A stretch of 64,000 nt of DNA from Clostridia bacterium (lineage in GTDB: Bacteria; Bacillota; Clostridia; TANB77; CAG-508). Below the pieces are notes generated by a model, which was not told the origin of the DNA, ran no database searches, and saw only the letters and a program-made list of their open reading frames with translations. Shown one piece after another: positions 52,534 to 60,903 of this stretch; position 1 is the stretch's first letter; each line of letters opens with the position of its first letter. Made by a program: the position numbers and the translations under genes. The stretch is from NCBI GenBank assembly GCA_900770415.1, contig CAAGKN010000001.1, positions 1-64,000 of the forward strand, read 5' to 3'.

Positions 52534-54306
52534 ATGAAAACAATAGATTTAAAAGAAACATATTTAAAATTTTTTGAAAGCAAAGGACACAAAATTATCC
52601 CAAGTGCACCAATAATACCAGAAAATGATCCAACTTGCTTATTCAACACAGCAGGAATGCAACCATTAGTGCCTTACTTAAAAGGAGAACCACATCCAGA
52701 AGGAAAAAGATTAGTAGATGTTCAAAAATGCTTTAGAACAAATGACTTAGATGCAATAGGAGATACTACACATCACACATTTTTTGAAATGCTTGGAAAT
52801 TGGTCTTTAGGAGATTACTTTAAAAAAGAATCAATTTCATGGAGTTTTGAATTTCTAACAAAAGAGTTAGAAATCCCAGTAGAGAAATTAGCCGTAACAG
52901 TTTTTAAAGGAAATGATATAGTTCCAGCAGATACAGAGTCAGCAGAAATATGGGAAAGCCTAGGAATAAATAAAAACAAAATTGCGTACTTAGAAGAGGA
53001 GAATAACTGGTGGCCTAATATGGAACTTTTAGGACCTTGTGGACCTGATACAGAGATATTTTACTGGAGAAGTGAAAAACCAGTTCCAGAAAAATTTGAC
53101 CCAGAAGACGAAACATGGGTAGAAATTTGGAATAATGTTTTTATGCAATACAATCATGAACAAGATGGAACTTTCACACCATTAAAAAATAAAAATGTTG
53201 ATACAGGTTTAGGAGTAGAGAGGGTAACAGCAATTCTAGAGGGACTTACAGATAATTATAAATCTTCTGTATGGAGAGAAATTATACAAAAAATTGAAGA
53301 GATTTCAGGACTATCTTATGACAATGAAGAGTATACAAGAAGCATGAGAATAATTGCAGACCACATAAGAGCAATAGTAATAATTGCAGGTGATGATGCA
53401 GGAATAAAACCATCTAATACAGACCAAGGATACATTTTAAGAAGATTAATTAGAAGAACAATTAGATATGCAAAGAAATTAAACATTGATATTAATAGCG
53501 ATTGGGAGCAACAATTAGCAGAATTAATAATTAATAAATATTCAAAATATTATGGTGAACTAGAAAGAAATAAGAATGATATTTTAGAAACTTTAAAAAA
53601 TGAAAAAATCAAATTTAATAGAACACTAGAACATGGACTAAAAGAATTTGAAAAAGTTGTAAGAAATATAGAGGGAGATACAATAAACAAAGATATTGCT
53701 TTTAGATTATATGATACATTTGGATTCCCAATTGAACTTACAGAAGAACTAGCAGGAGAGTTAGGACTAAAAGTTGATACAGAAGGATTTAAGCAAAAAT
53801 TTGCAGAACACCAAGAAAAATCAAGACAAGGATCAACTGGTAAATTTAAAGGTGGACTTGCTTCAACAGGAGAAATGGAAACAAAATATCATACAGCTAC
53901 ACACCTTTTAAATGCAGCATTAAAAAAAGTTTTAGGACCTCATGTTCATCAAAAGGGAAGCAATATTACAGCAGAAAGAATGAGATTTGACTTTTCACAT
54001 CCTGCAAAAATGACAGATGAAGAGAAAAAACAAGCAGAAGACTTAGTTAATGAATATATAAAAATGGCAATACCAGTAGAAAAACTAGAAATGAAAAAAG
54101 AAGAAGCATTAAAAATGGGAGCAGAAGCAATGTTTATAGATAAATATGGAGATATAGTTTCTGTATACAAAATAGGAGATGTTTCACTTGAATTATGCGG
54201 AGGTCCTCACGTAAAAAATACAAGTGAATTAGGTCATTTTAAAATTAAAAAAGAAGAGGCATCATCAGCAGGAGTAAGACGTATAAAAGCAATATTAGAG
54301 GAATAA
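52534..54306 (+). CDS. alaS: Alanyl-tRNA synthetase, short form lacking the C-terminal domain
   Basis: 590 residues against about 870-880 in common AlaS. Catalytic core (1-240: FNTAGMQPLVPYLKG, GNWSLGDYF), tRNA-binding region and the editing domain with zinc motif (HTATHLLNAAL about 450 and CGGPHVKNTSELG near the end) are present. The DHHA1/C-Ala domain that contacts the tRNA elbow is missing. The ATG 52534 has GGGGGAA; the frame ends normally with no CGG or other sign of a frameshift, so it is a natural short form. Confidence 0.92.
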   Translation: MKTIDLKETYLKFFESKGHKIIPSAPIIPENDPTCLFNTAGMQPLVPYLKGEPHPEGKRLVDVQKCFRTNDLDAIGDTTHHTFFEMLGNWSLGDYFKKESISWSFEFLTKELEIPVEKLAVTVFKGNDIVPADTESAEIWESLGINKNKIAYLEEENNWWPNMELLGPCGPDTEIFYWRSEKPVPEKFDPEDETWVEIWNNVFMQYNHEQDGTFTPLKNKNVDTGLGVERVTAILEGLTDNYKSSVWREIIQKIEEISGLSYDNEEYTRSMRIIADHIRAIVIIAGDDAGIKPSNTDQGYILRRLIRRTIRYAKKLNIDINSDWEQQLAELIINKYSKYYGELERNKNDILETLKNEKIKFNRTLEHGLKEFEKVVRNIEGDTINKDIAFRLYDTFGFPIELTEELAGELGLKVDTEGFKQKFAEHQEKSRQGSTGKFKGGLASTGEMETKYHTATHLLNAALKKVLGPHVHQKGSNITAERMRFDFSHPAKMTDEEKKQAEDLVNEYIKMAIPVEKLEMKKEEALKMGAEAMFIDKYGDIVSVYKIGDVSLELCGGPHVKNTSELGHFKIKKEEASSAGVRRIKAILEE

Positions 54307-54319
54307 GGAGAAAAATAAA

Positions 54320-54667
54320 ATGGAAGATTGTATTTTTTGTAAAATAATAAAAGGAGAAATTCCTTCAAACAAAGTATATGAGGACGATGAAATATTAGCA
54401 TTTAGAGATATAAATCCAGTAGCACCAGTTCATATATTAGTAATCCCTAAAAAACATATAAGCTATGTAACAGAATTACAAAAAGAAGATGAAGCTTTAG
54501 TTGGAAAAATATATTCAGTAATAAATAAAATAGCTAAAGAAGAAGGCATAGACGAAAAAGGATTTAGAATAGTTGTAAATTGTAAAGAAGATGGTGGACA
54601 AGAAGTACCACATTTACATTTTCATATAATAGGTGGAAAAAAACTAGGAGTAAAAATTTGTAATTAA
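54320..54667 (+). CDS. HIT family nucleotide hydrolase
   Basis: 115 residues. HIT-triad motif HLHFHII near 95-101, and the N-terminal CIFCKIIKGEIPSNKVYEDD with a Cys pair typical of Hint-type bacterial HIT proteins. These hydrolyse adenosine 5'-phosphoramidates. It is 13 bases after alaS, so likely cotranscribed. Confidence 0.93.
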   Translation: MEDCIFCKIIKGEIPSNKVYEDDEILAFRDINPVAPVHILVIPKKHISYVTELQKEDEALVGKIYSVINKIAKEEGIDEKGFRIVVNCKEDGGQEVPHLHFHIIGGKKLGVKICN

Positions 54668-54733
54668 AAATGTGTCAAATTACACAAAAATGTGTTATAA
54701 TATACTTATATAACATGTTTGGGAGGTGCAATT

Positions 54734-55414
54734 ATGTCAGCAAATAAATATGGAAACACTTTAACAGTAATTTTAGTAATAATAGTAATAGCAGTAATTG
54801 TTGGAGCAGGAGTATTGCTTTACACTTATGTTATAAAACCACATAATAAAGAAAAAGAAGCTGCACAAGCAATTATAGAGTTCGACAAGACAATAGAAAA
54901 AGATAATAATAACCAACAAGATAATAATAACGAAGAGATAAATTTAGATGATTTTGCAAATACAATAGATCAATCAAAATCATCAGGAACAACTGGAAGT
55001 AAAAAAGTATATTATCAAAACTTTGCAATGTTAGGATACATAACAATTCCAAAAACAGGGGTTAAATTACCAATTCTAGAAGAAACAACACCAAAAGCAT
55101 TAGAAACATCTGTTGCAATATTATATCCAAGCAATGCACAACTAAATGAACCAGGAAACATAGTAATAATTGGACACAATTACAGAAATGGAAAACTTTT
55201 TTCTAATAACAAAAAACTATCAGCAGGTGATAAAGTAATAATAAAAGATACAACAGGAAGAGAATTAACATACATAATATATCAAAAGTTTGAAGCAGAA
55301 TCAAATGATGCAAGTTTCTATAACAGAAATACAAATGGGGTCCCAGAAATAACATTATCTACATGTACAGATAATGGAAAGAAAAGAACAATTATTTTTG
55401 CAAAAGCAGAATAA
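54734..55414 (+). CDS. Sortase (class D/B-like)
   Basis: 226 residues. Membrane anchor (about 9-31), Asn/Asp-rich linker (45-80), then a sortase domain with the catalytic His in IGHNYRNG, Cys in LSTCTDNG and the following Arg (KKRTIIF). Sortases attach LPxTG-type proteins to the wall or polymerise pili. No LPxTG substrate was seen in this window. GGGAGGTG before ATG 54734; an upstream TATAAT at 54696 is the likely -10. Confidence 0.88.
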   Translation: MSANKYGNTLTVILVIIVIAVIVGAGVLLYTYVIKPHNKEKEAAQAIIEFDKTIEKDNNNQQDNNNEEINLDDFANTIDQSKSSGTTGSKKVYYQNFAMLGYITIPKTGVKLPILEETTPKALETSVAILYPSNAQLNEPGNIVIIGHNYRNGKLFSNNKKLSAGDKVIIKDTTGRELTYIIYQKFEAESNDASFYNRNTNGVPEITLSTCTDNGKKRTIIFAKAE

Positions 55415-55450
55415 AAAAATATGCACTAATTACTAGTGCATATTTTTTTT
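55414..55450 (+). terminator. Intrinsic terminator after sortase gene
   Basis: 15-bp stem (55414-55428 with 55434-55448) ending in T8. Confidence 0.9.
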
Positions 55451-55452
55451 AT

Positions 55453-55527
55453 TGGCTGGGGTGGGAGGATTCGAACCGCCGCATGCCAGAGTCAAAGTCT
55501 GGTGCCTTACCGCTTGGCTACACCCCA
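55453..55527 (-). tRNA. tRNA-Gln (anticodon UUG)
   Basis: Cloverleaf on the minus strand: acceptor UGGGGUG/CACCCCA, anticodon loop CUUUGAC, T-loop GGTTCGAATCC. CCA is encoded. Loop of normal 7 bases. It follows tRNA-His in the same direction. Confidence 0.95.
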
Positions 55528-55541
55528 ATGTAAATTTATGA

Positions 55542-55619
55542 TGGGGTGGAAGATGGGACTCGAACCCACGGCCTCTGGTGCCACAAACCAGCGCTCTAAC
55601 CAACTGAGCTACATCCACC
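55542..55619 (-). tRNA. tRNA-His (anticodon GUG)
   Basis: Minus-strand cloverleaf with the extra 5' G (G-1) opposite C73, diagnostic of tRNA-His; anticodon loop UUGUGGC; T-loop GGTTCGAGTCC. CCA is encoded. First of a two-tRNA unit. Confidence 0.95.
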
Positions 55620-55771
55620 GTTTTTAGTCACGAATAATATTGTAAATAATTTTTTGCGATTTGTCAATGGTTTATTAAAAAATTGTTAAAATATATGTAC
55701 AAACTAGACATTTTTATTAAAATAGATTAGAATATATAAAGATAAAATATAACAAACAGGAGGTAACCAAT

Positions 55772-56302
55772 ATGAATATATGGCATGATATAGACTCAGA
55801 AAGAATAAAACCAAAAGATTTTATATCAGTTATTGAAATAACAAAAGGTGGAAAAAATAAATACGAATTAGATAAAGAAACTGGACTCCTAAGATTAGAT
55901 AGAGTTTTGTATACGGCAACTCATTATCCTGCAAATTATGGCTTTATACCAAGAACTTATGCAGATGACAATGATCCGTTAGACGTTTTAGTACTATGTC
56001 AAGAAAACATAGATCCAATGACATTAGTAGAATGTTACCCAATAGGTGTAATTACAATGATAGATTCAGAGCAAAATGATGAAAAAATTATTGCAGTTGC
56101 AAAAAAAGACCCATTCTTAAATGTATATAAAGATATAAAAGACTTACCAAGTCATATATCTTCTGAAATAATGCACTTTTTTGAAGTGTACAAACAACTA
56201 GAAGAAAAACAAACAGTAGTAGAAAAAGTTTTGGGAAGAGAAGAAGCAGAAGCAATTATAGAAAAAGCAATAAAAAATTATAAGGAGAAATTTGAAAATT
56301 AG
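55772..56302 (+). CDS. ppa: Inorganic pyrophosphatase, family I
   Basis: 176 residues. Soluble PPase signature: HYPANYGFIPRTYADDNDPLDVLVL contains the metal-binding DxDPxD; K and E catalytic residues in ITKGGKNKYELDKETG. It drives biosynthesis by hydrolysing PPi. AGGAGGTAACC upstream. TPR gene follows. Confidence 0.95.
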   Translation: MNIWHDIDSERIKPKDFISVIEITKGGKNKYELDKETGLLRLDRVLYTATHYPANYGFIPRTYADDNDPLDVLVLCQENIDPMTLVECYPIGVITMIDSEQNDEKIIAVAKKDPFLNVYKDIKDLPSHISSEIMHFFEVYKQLEEKQTVVEKVLGREEAEAIIEKAIKNYKEKFEN

Positions 56303-56316
56303 GAGATTAAAAAACA

Positions 56317-57456
56317 ATGATTGAAAGAATAATATTTAGTTTAGTTTCATTTTTGCTTTTTGCGTACATATTTCTATTTAAAATGATGAAAAAGAATGAC
56401 ACAACATATTTAGTAATATTACTATTTCAAGCTATAGGAATATTAATGAATCTAATAAGGATACTTTTTGATAGCTTAAATGGATTTGTAAGCATAGCTA
56501 TAATGTATGTATTCTCTATAATAGTTCCAGCAATAGTATTTTATCTTGAATATAAAAAAATAAATTGCAGTGAATGGATACAAATAGTGTTAGTAAAGCT
56601 ATATATATTGTTTGGTAAAAATAAAAAAGCAAAAGATGTTTTGATAAATGTAATTAGTAAATATGATAAAAGTTATACAGCACATAAAATGCTTGCACAA
56701 ATATATGAAAATGAAGGCGGAATGAGAAAGGCAATAGATGAGTACGTAAAGACCTTAGATTTAAAGCCAAGTGACTATATAACATATTTTAAAATATCTG
56801 TATTATTAAAAGAACTAGGCAAAAAAGATGAAGCAATTCAAATGCTTAAAACATTAGTTGCTAAAAGACCTGAGTTAAAAGAAGCAAATAAAATGCTTGC
56901 AGATTTACTTTTAGAAGATAAAAAATATAAACAAGCAATAACAATATATGTTCAAGCTATAAAATATGATCCTAATGATGCGAGCTTATATTATAATCTA
57001 GGGGTTGCATATAGCAGAATGAATGAATTTTCACTTGCAAAAGAATGTTACAAAAAGACTACGGAAATAGACTCAGGAAATTATAATGCCTTTTATAGAC
57101 TAGGCCAAATATCTTTGCTATATAGAGATATTGAAGCAGCAGAAAGATATTTTTTAGAAAGTATTTATGGAGAGACAGAAACAAAATCATATTATCAACT
57201 TGCAAAAATATATATGCTTAAAAATAATAAGACTAAAGCTGCAACTAATATAAATGCAGCAATACAAATGGATTATGCATATTATAAAATTGCTATTGAT
57301 GAACCGATTTTTTTACCAATAAAACAATTGATAATTAAACCAACAGAAGAGAACAAACCAGAAATAAAGGAGAGCGAACAAGAAAAAGAGATTTCTGAAT
57401 ACTTAGATGACACATATAATTTAACAAAATATTTAGATATAAAAAAGAATAAATAA
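56317..57456 (+). CDS. Membrane-anchored TPR protein
   Basis: 379 residues. Two to three N-terminal hydrophobic helices (1-20, 25-45, 55-80), then at least six tetratricopeptide repeats (about 105-325, such as AIDEYVKTLDLKPSD and AITIYVQAIKYDPNDASLYYNLG), then a charged tail. TPRs mediate protein contacts; partners unknown. It is 14 bases after ppa. Confidence 0.85.
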   Translation: MIERIIFSLVSFLLFAYIFLFKMMKKNDTTYLVILLFQAIGILMNLIRILFDSLNGFVSIAIMYVFSIIVPAIVFYLEYKKINCSEWIQIVLVKLYILFGKNKKAKDVLINVISKYDKSYTAHKMLAQIYENEGGMRKAIDEYVKTLDLKPSDYITYFKISVLLKELGKKDEAIQMLKTLVAKRPELKEANKMLADLLLEDKKYKQAITIYVQAIKYDPNDASLYYNLGVAYSRMNEFSLAKECYKKTTEIDSGNYNAFYRLGQISLLYRDIEAAERYFLESIYGETETKSYYQLAKIYMLKNNKTKAATNINAAIQMDYAYYKIAIDEPIFLPIKQLIIKPTEENKPEIKESEQEKEISEYLDDTYNLTKYLDIKKNK

Positions 57457-57509
57457 AAAATAATGTAAATATATATTATTAAACAAAACAAAAGAAAGAG
57501 GGAAAATAA

Positions 57510-58319
57510 ATGACAATATTACAAGCAATTATATTAGGAATAGTACAAGGATTAACAGAACTTTTACCAATTTCAAGTTCTGCTCACTTAAATTTAATAC
57601 CATGGATTTTTAACTGGAGTATACCAGATTCATTTGATGTAGCATTACATTTTGGAACACTTTTAGCAATAGGAATATTTTTCTTTAAAGATTGGGTAAA
57701 CCTTATAAAAGGTGGATTTAATCAAGTAGTTAAAAAGAAAAAAACACAAGAGGGAAGAATGTTTTGGTATATAGTTTTAGCAACATTACCAGGTGGAATA
57801 ATTGGATTCATCTTAGATCACTTTTTACAAGATTATTTAACAAAACCAATAATTATAGCAATAGCATTAATTGTAATGGGAATTATTTTATACTTAGTAG
57901 ATAAAAATTGTAAGTCAAAAACCGATTATGAAGACATGACATTAAAACAAACATTTTTAATAGGATTATCACAATGTTTAGCATTTATACCAGGTGTATC
58001 ACGTTCTGGGGTAACAATGACAGCTGGAAGAATAATGGGAGTAAAAAGGGAAGCAACAGCTAAATACTCTTTTATGCTATCTGCTCCAATAGTTCTTGCT
58101 GCAACAGTTTTTAAACTAGGAGATTTTATAGACTTTTTTGCTGTAGCAGATTTAACAGGAATAATAGCTTTTATTCTTGGCGTGTTATTTAGTTTTGCAG
58201 TTGGAATTTTAGTAATAAAATTCTTGCTAGAATACTTGAAAAAAGGAAGCTTTAAAATATTTGCTATTTATAGAATTATAATAGGACTAATAGTTATAGC
58301 AATATGCATAATAAGATAA
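57510..58319 (+). CDS. uppP: Undecaprenyl-diphosphatase UppP
   Basis: 269 residues, polytopic. BacA/UppP motifs: QGLTELLPISSSAHL (14-28) and the PGVSRSGVTMTAGR region (about 165-178). It recycles undecaprenyl pyrophosphate for peptidoglycan synthesis and gives bacitracin tolerance. AAGAGGG before ATG 57510. Convergent with murC, another wall gene. Confidence 0.95.
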   Translation: MTILQAIILGIVQGLTELLPISSSAHLNLIPWIFNWSIPDSFDVALHFGTLLAIGIFFFKDWVNLIKGGFNQVVKKKKTQEGRMFWYIVLATLPGGIIGFILDHFLQDYLTKPIIIAIALIVMGIILYLVDKNCKSKTDYEDMTLKQTFLIGLSQCLAFIPGVSRSGVTMTAGRIMGVKREATAKYSFMLSAPIVLAATVFKLGDFIDFFAVADLTGIIAFILGVLFSFAVGILVIKFLLEYLKKGSFKIFAIYRIIIGLIVIAICIIR

Positions 58320-58326
58320 AAAATAA

Positions 58327-58362
58327 AAACAACCTCGAAGATAAACTTCTTCGAGGTTGTTT
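58327..58362. terminator. Bidirectional terminator between uppP and murC
   Basis: Perfect 15-bp stem (58327-58341 with 58348-58362) with a six-base loop. Confidence 0.9.
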
Positions 58363-58373
58363 GTTTAATTAGC

Positions 58374-59768
58374 TTACTTTAGTAAAATCTTTCTTCCTAT
58401 TTCTGTAACGGTTCCTGCACCAACAGTTAAAATTATATCATTTGGGCAAGCACGTTCTTTAACATATTTAACAATATCATCAAAATCGGAAATATACACA
58501 GCTTCTTTTCCAAGTGATTTAATTTTATTTACTAAATCCATAGAAGAAATTCCGTAATCATTGCTTTCTCGTGCTGCATATATATCAGTAATTATAACAT
58601 TATCAAAATTTGTTAAAACTTTTGCAAAATCATCTAAAAGGTTTTTGGTTCTGCTATATGTATGTGGTTGAAAAATTATCCAAGACTGACGATATGTTTT
58701 ATTTTTTAAAGCTTTTGCTGTAGCCAAAATTTCACTAGGGTGATGTGCATAATCATCAAATACGCTAATGTTCTCGTAAGAACCAACAAGTTCAAACCTT
58801 CTGTTAGCTCCTGTAAAGCTTAATAGAGCAGATTTTATAATGTGTTTTGGAATTCCATATTGTGAACAAAGTGCAATACAAGCAAGAGCGTTAGAAACAT
58901 TATGCATACCAGGAACAGATAATTTCATTTCTGAATAGAAATTATTGTTGTAATACACATCAAATTTGGCAAATCCATTTTTATCAAAAGAAATATTTCT
59001 TCCAACAAAGTTTGCTTTGTCATTTTTTATGCCATAAGTAACAAACTTAGCATCTGTATAATTTCTTAAATCAAAGCAATTTTTGTCATCTGCATTTGCA
59101 ACAAGTAATCCATCAAAAGGAAGAATTGCTACATATTTTCTAAATGCATTAACAATGTTTTCAAAATTTTTAAAATAATCTAAATGATCATTATCAATAT
59201 TTAAAACAACTGCAGATTTTGGACTGAATTTTAGAAAACTTTCTACATATTCGCAAGCTTCTAAAACAAAATATTCGCTATTTCCAACTCTGTTATTACC
59301 GTTAATTTGTTTTAATATTGCACCAACTTGAATAGTAGGGTCAAGACCTGCTTCTATAAAACATAAAGAAATCATAGAAGTAGTAGTTGTTTTTCCGTGA
59401 GTTCCAGATATACCAATTGTATTTTTATAAATTCTAGTTAAATAGCCAACAAACTCACATCTTTCAACAATTTCTATATTATTTTTTCTAGCCTCTAAAA
59501 GCTCTGGGTCATCTTGCTTTACTGCGGCAGAGTATACAACTAAATCTGCTTGAGAAACTAATTTTGTATCATGACCAATTGTTATAAAAATTCCGTGACT
59601 AGATAATCTATCTGTTATTTTTGATCTGGTGATATCAGAACCAGTAACAAATATGCCAAAGTTATGTAATATTTCAGCAATGCCACTCATGCTAATTCCG
59701 CCAATTCCAATTATATGAACATGTTTATACTTTTTTAAACTATCTATATTATTATTATAATTTATCAT
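58374..59768 (-). CDS. murC: UDP-N-acetylmuramate--L-alanine ligase MurC
   Basis: 464 residues. HIIGIGGISMSGIAEIL UDP-binding N terminus, ATP loop GISGTHGKTTTTSM, and FDDYAHHPSEI in the C-terminal domain. It adds L-Ala to UDP-MurNAc. ATG 59768 is chosen; an in-frame TTG at 59783 lies almost on the AAAGGTG site. The corresponding short hydrophilic N terminus precedes the glycine-rich loop. Confidence 0.95.
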   Translation of the reverse strand: MINYNNNIDSLKKYKHVHIIGIGGISMSGIAEILHNFGIFVTGSDITRSKITDRLSSHGIFITIGHDTKLVSQADLVVYSAAVKQDDPELLEARKNNIEIVERCEFVGYLTRIYKNTIGISGTHGKTTTTSMISLCFIEAGLDPTIQVGAILKQINGNNRVGNSEYFVLEACEYVESFLKFSPKSAVVLNIDNDHLDYFKNFENIVNAFRKYVAILPFDGLLVANADDKNCFDLRNYTDAKFVTYGIKNDKANFVGRNISFDKNGFAKFDVYYNNNFYSEMKLSVPGMHNVSNALACIALCSQYGIPKHIIKSALLSFTGANRRFELVGSYENISVFDDYAHHPSEILATAKALKNKTYRQSWIIFQPHTYSRTKNLLDDFAKVLTNFDNVIITDIYAARESNDYGISSMDLVNKIKSLGKEAVYISDFDDIVKYVKERACPNDIILTVGAGTVTEIGRKILLK

Positions 59769-60039
59769 TTTACTATACAACACCTTTCTACAATAAAGGA
59801 TTATACATTTAAATTAAAAAAAATTCAATAACTTAACGTAAAATTTCAATTTATATTACAATATGAAAAAGAATAAAAAAATGTGAATAAAAAATATTTA
59901 AAACAATTAAAAAATATTTAAAACAATATTGTAAAATAAAGAAGGAAAAAAAATCTTTTTGGCGAATAATTAAATTGTACATAGAAAAAATATAGTATAT
60001 GTACAAAATTATATAAACATTGGAAGGCGGTGCACATAA

Positions 60040-60324
60040 ATGCAAATAACAGACGTACGTTTAAGAAAAGTAAATTCAGAAAACAGAATGAAAGCTGTTG
60101 CTTCTGTAACATTCGATAATGAATTCGTAATTCATGACATTAAAGTTATCGAAAGCCAAAATGGATTATTTATAGCTATGCCAAGTAGAAAAACTCCAAA
60201 CGGAGAATTTAAAGATATAGCTCATCCAATTAATGCTGAAACAAGGGAGAAAATTCAAAAAGCTATTTTAGAAGCTTATGAAGCTCCAGAAGCAGAAGAA
60301 GCTAGTGAAGAATCAGCAGAATAA
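60040..60324 (+). CDS. spoVG: SpoVG family regulator
   Basis: 94 residues, MQITDVRLRKVNSENRMKAV onward, with the conserved FVIHDIKVIE and GLFIAMPSRKTPNGEFKDIAHP. SpoVG is a small nucleic-acid-binding protein acting in septation and sporulation control. Acidic Glu/Ala-rich C-terminal tail. GGAAGGCGG upstream. Confidence 0.96.
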   Translation: MQITDVRLRKVNSENRMKAVASVTFDNEFVIHDIKVIESQNGLFIAMPSRKTPNGEFKDIAHPINAETREKIQKAILEAYEAPEAEEASEESAE

Positions 60325-60335
60325 AATAAATAAAG

Positions 60336-60366
60336 AAACATCTCTTTTTCGAGAGATGTTTTTTTT
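60336..60366 (+). terminator. Intrinsic terminator after spoVG
   Basis: AAACATCTCT/AGAGATGTTT stem (60336-60345 with 60352-60361) followed by T-run. Confidence 0.85.
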
Positions 60367-60457
60367 GCTTAAAATCAAATAAATTTCTTGCTATTTTTTA
60401 AATTATATTGTATGATATTATAAGTGAAAAAGGAAAAAATAGGAGGAGCAAAATATA

Positions 60458-60856
60458 ATGAAAAAATTAGTAGCAACTTTATTAATAATATTATTATTTT
60501 TGTCATTTGGAACAGTGTTTGCTGTAGAGGAAAGAAACATAATGGAAACAAATACAGCAAGCCAAATAATAGAAGAAAGTGAAAAAGTAAATGATGAGAT
60601 GGATGAATATACAAGAAAATATGGTTCACCAGAATATGGGACAACAGCATTTATATTAAACAAAGTTAGATTATACAGTATACCACTTTGCTTTATAGGA
60701 ATAGTAATGGGTGCACTTTATCAATATGTGCTAGGAACTAGAAGACTAGACATGAAACATAAAGGATTTGGAATAATAATAGCATCTGTTACAATACTTG
60801 TAATTTGTCAAGTATTACCACTTATATTTGCAATAGTAGTAAGAGGCTGGCGTTAA
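60458..60856 (+). CDS. Secreted/membrane protein, unknown, two transmembrane helices
   Basis: 132 residues. Signal peptide (MKKLVATLLIILLFLSFGTVFA, in outline, cut after VFA), acidic extracytoplasmic segment (25-60), then two hydrophobic helices (about 70-90 and 104-128). Not recognised. The layout resembles small TrbC/VirB2-type pilins but there is no motif to prove it. AGGAGG upstream; 47 bases before the AT-hook gene, likely same operon. Confidence 0.6.
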   Translation: MKKLVATLLIILLFLSFGTVFAVEERNIMETNTASQIIEESEKVNDEMDEYTRKYGSPEYGTTAFILNKVRLYSIPLCFIGIVMGALYQYVLGTRRLDMKHKGFGIIIASVTILVICQVLPLIFAIVVRGWR

Positions 60857-60903
60857 TAATTAGGGAAACATACGAATAAAGATAAATTTGGAGGTTAAAT
60901 GGC

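Noticed and set aside
55436..55627. Protein-coding frames across 55433-55627
   Set aside because: They cover the two tRNA genes and are not real proteins.
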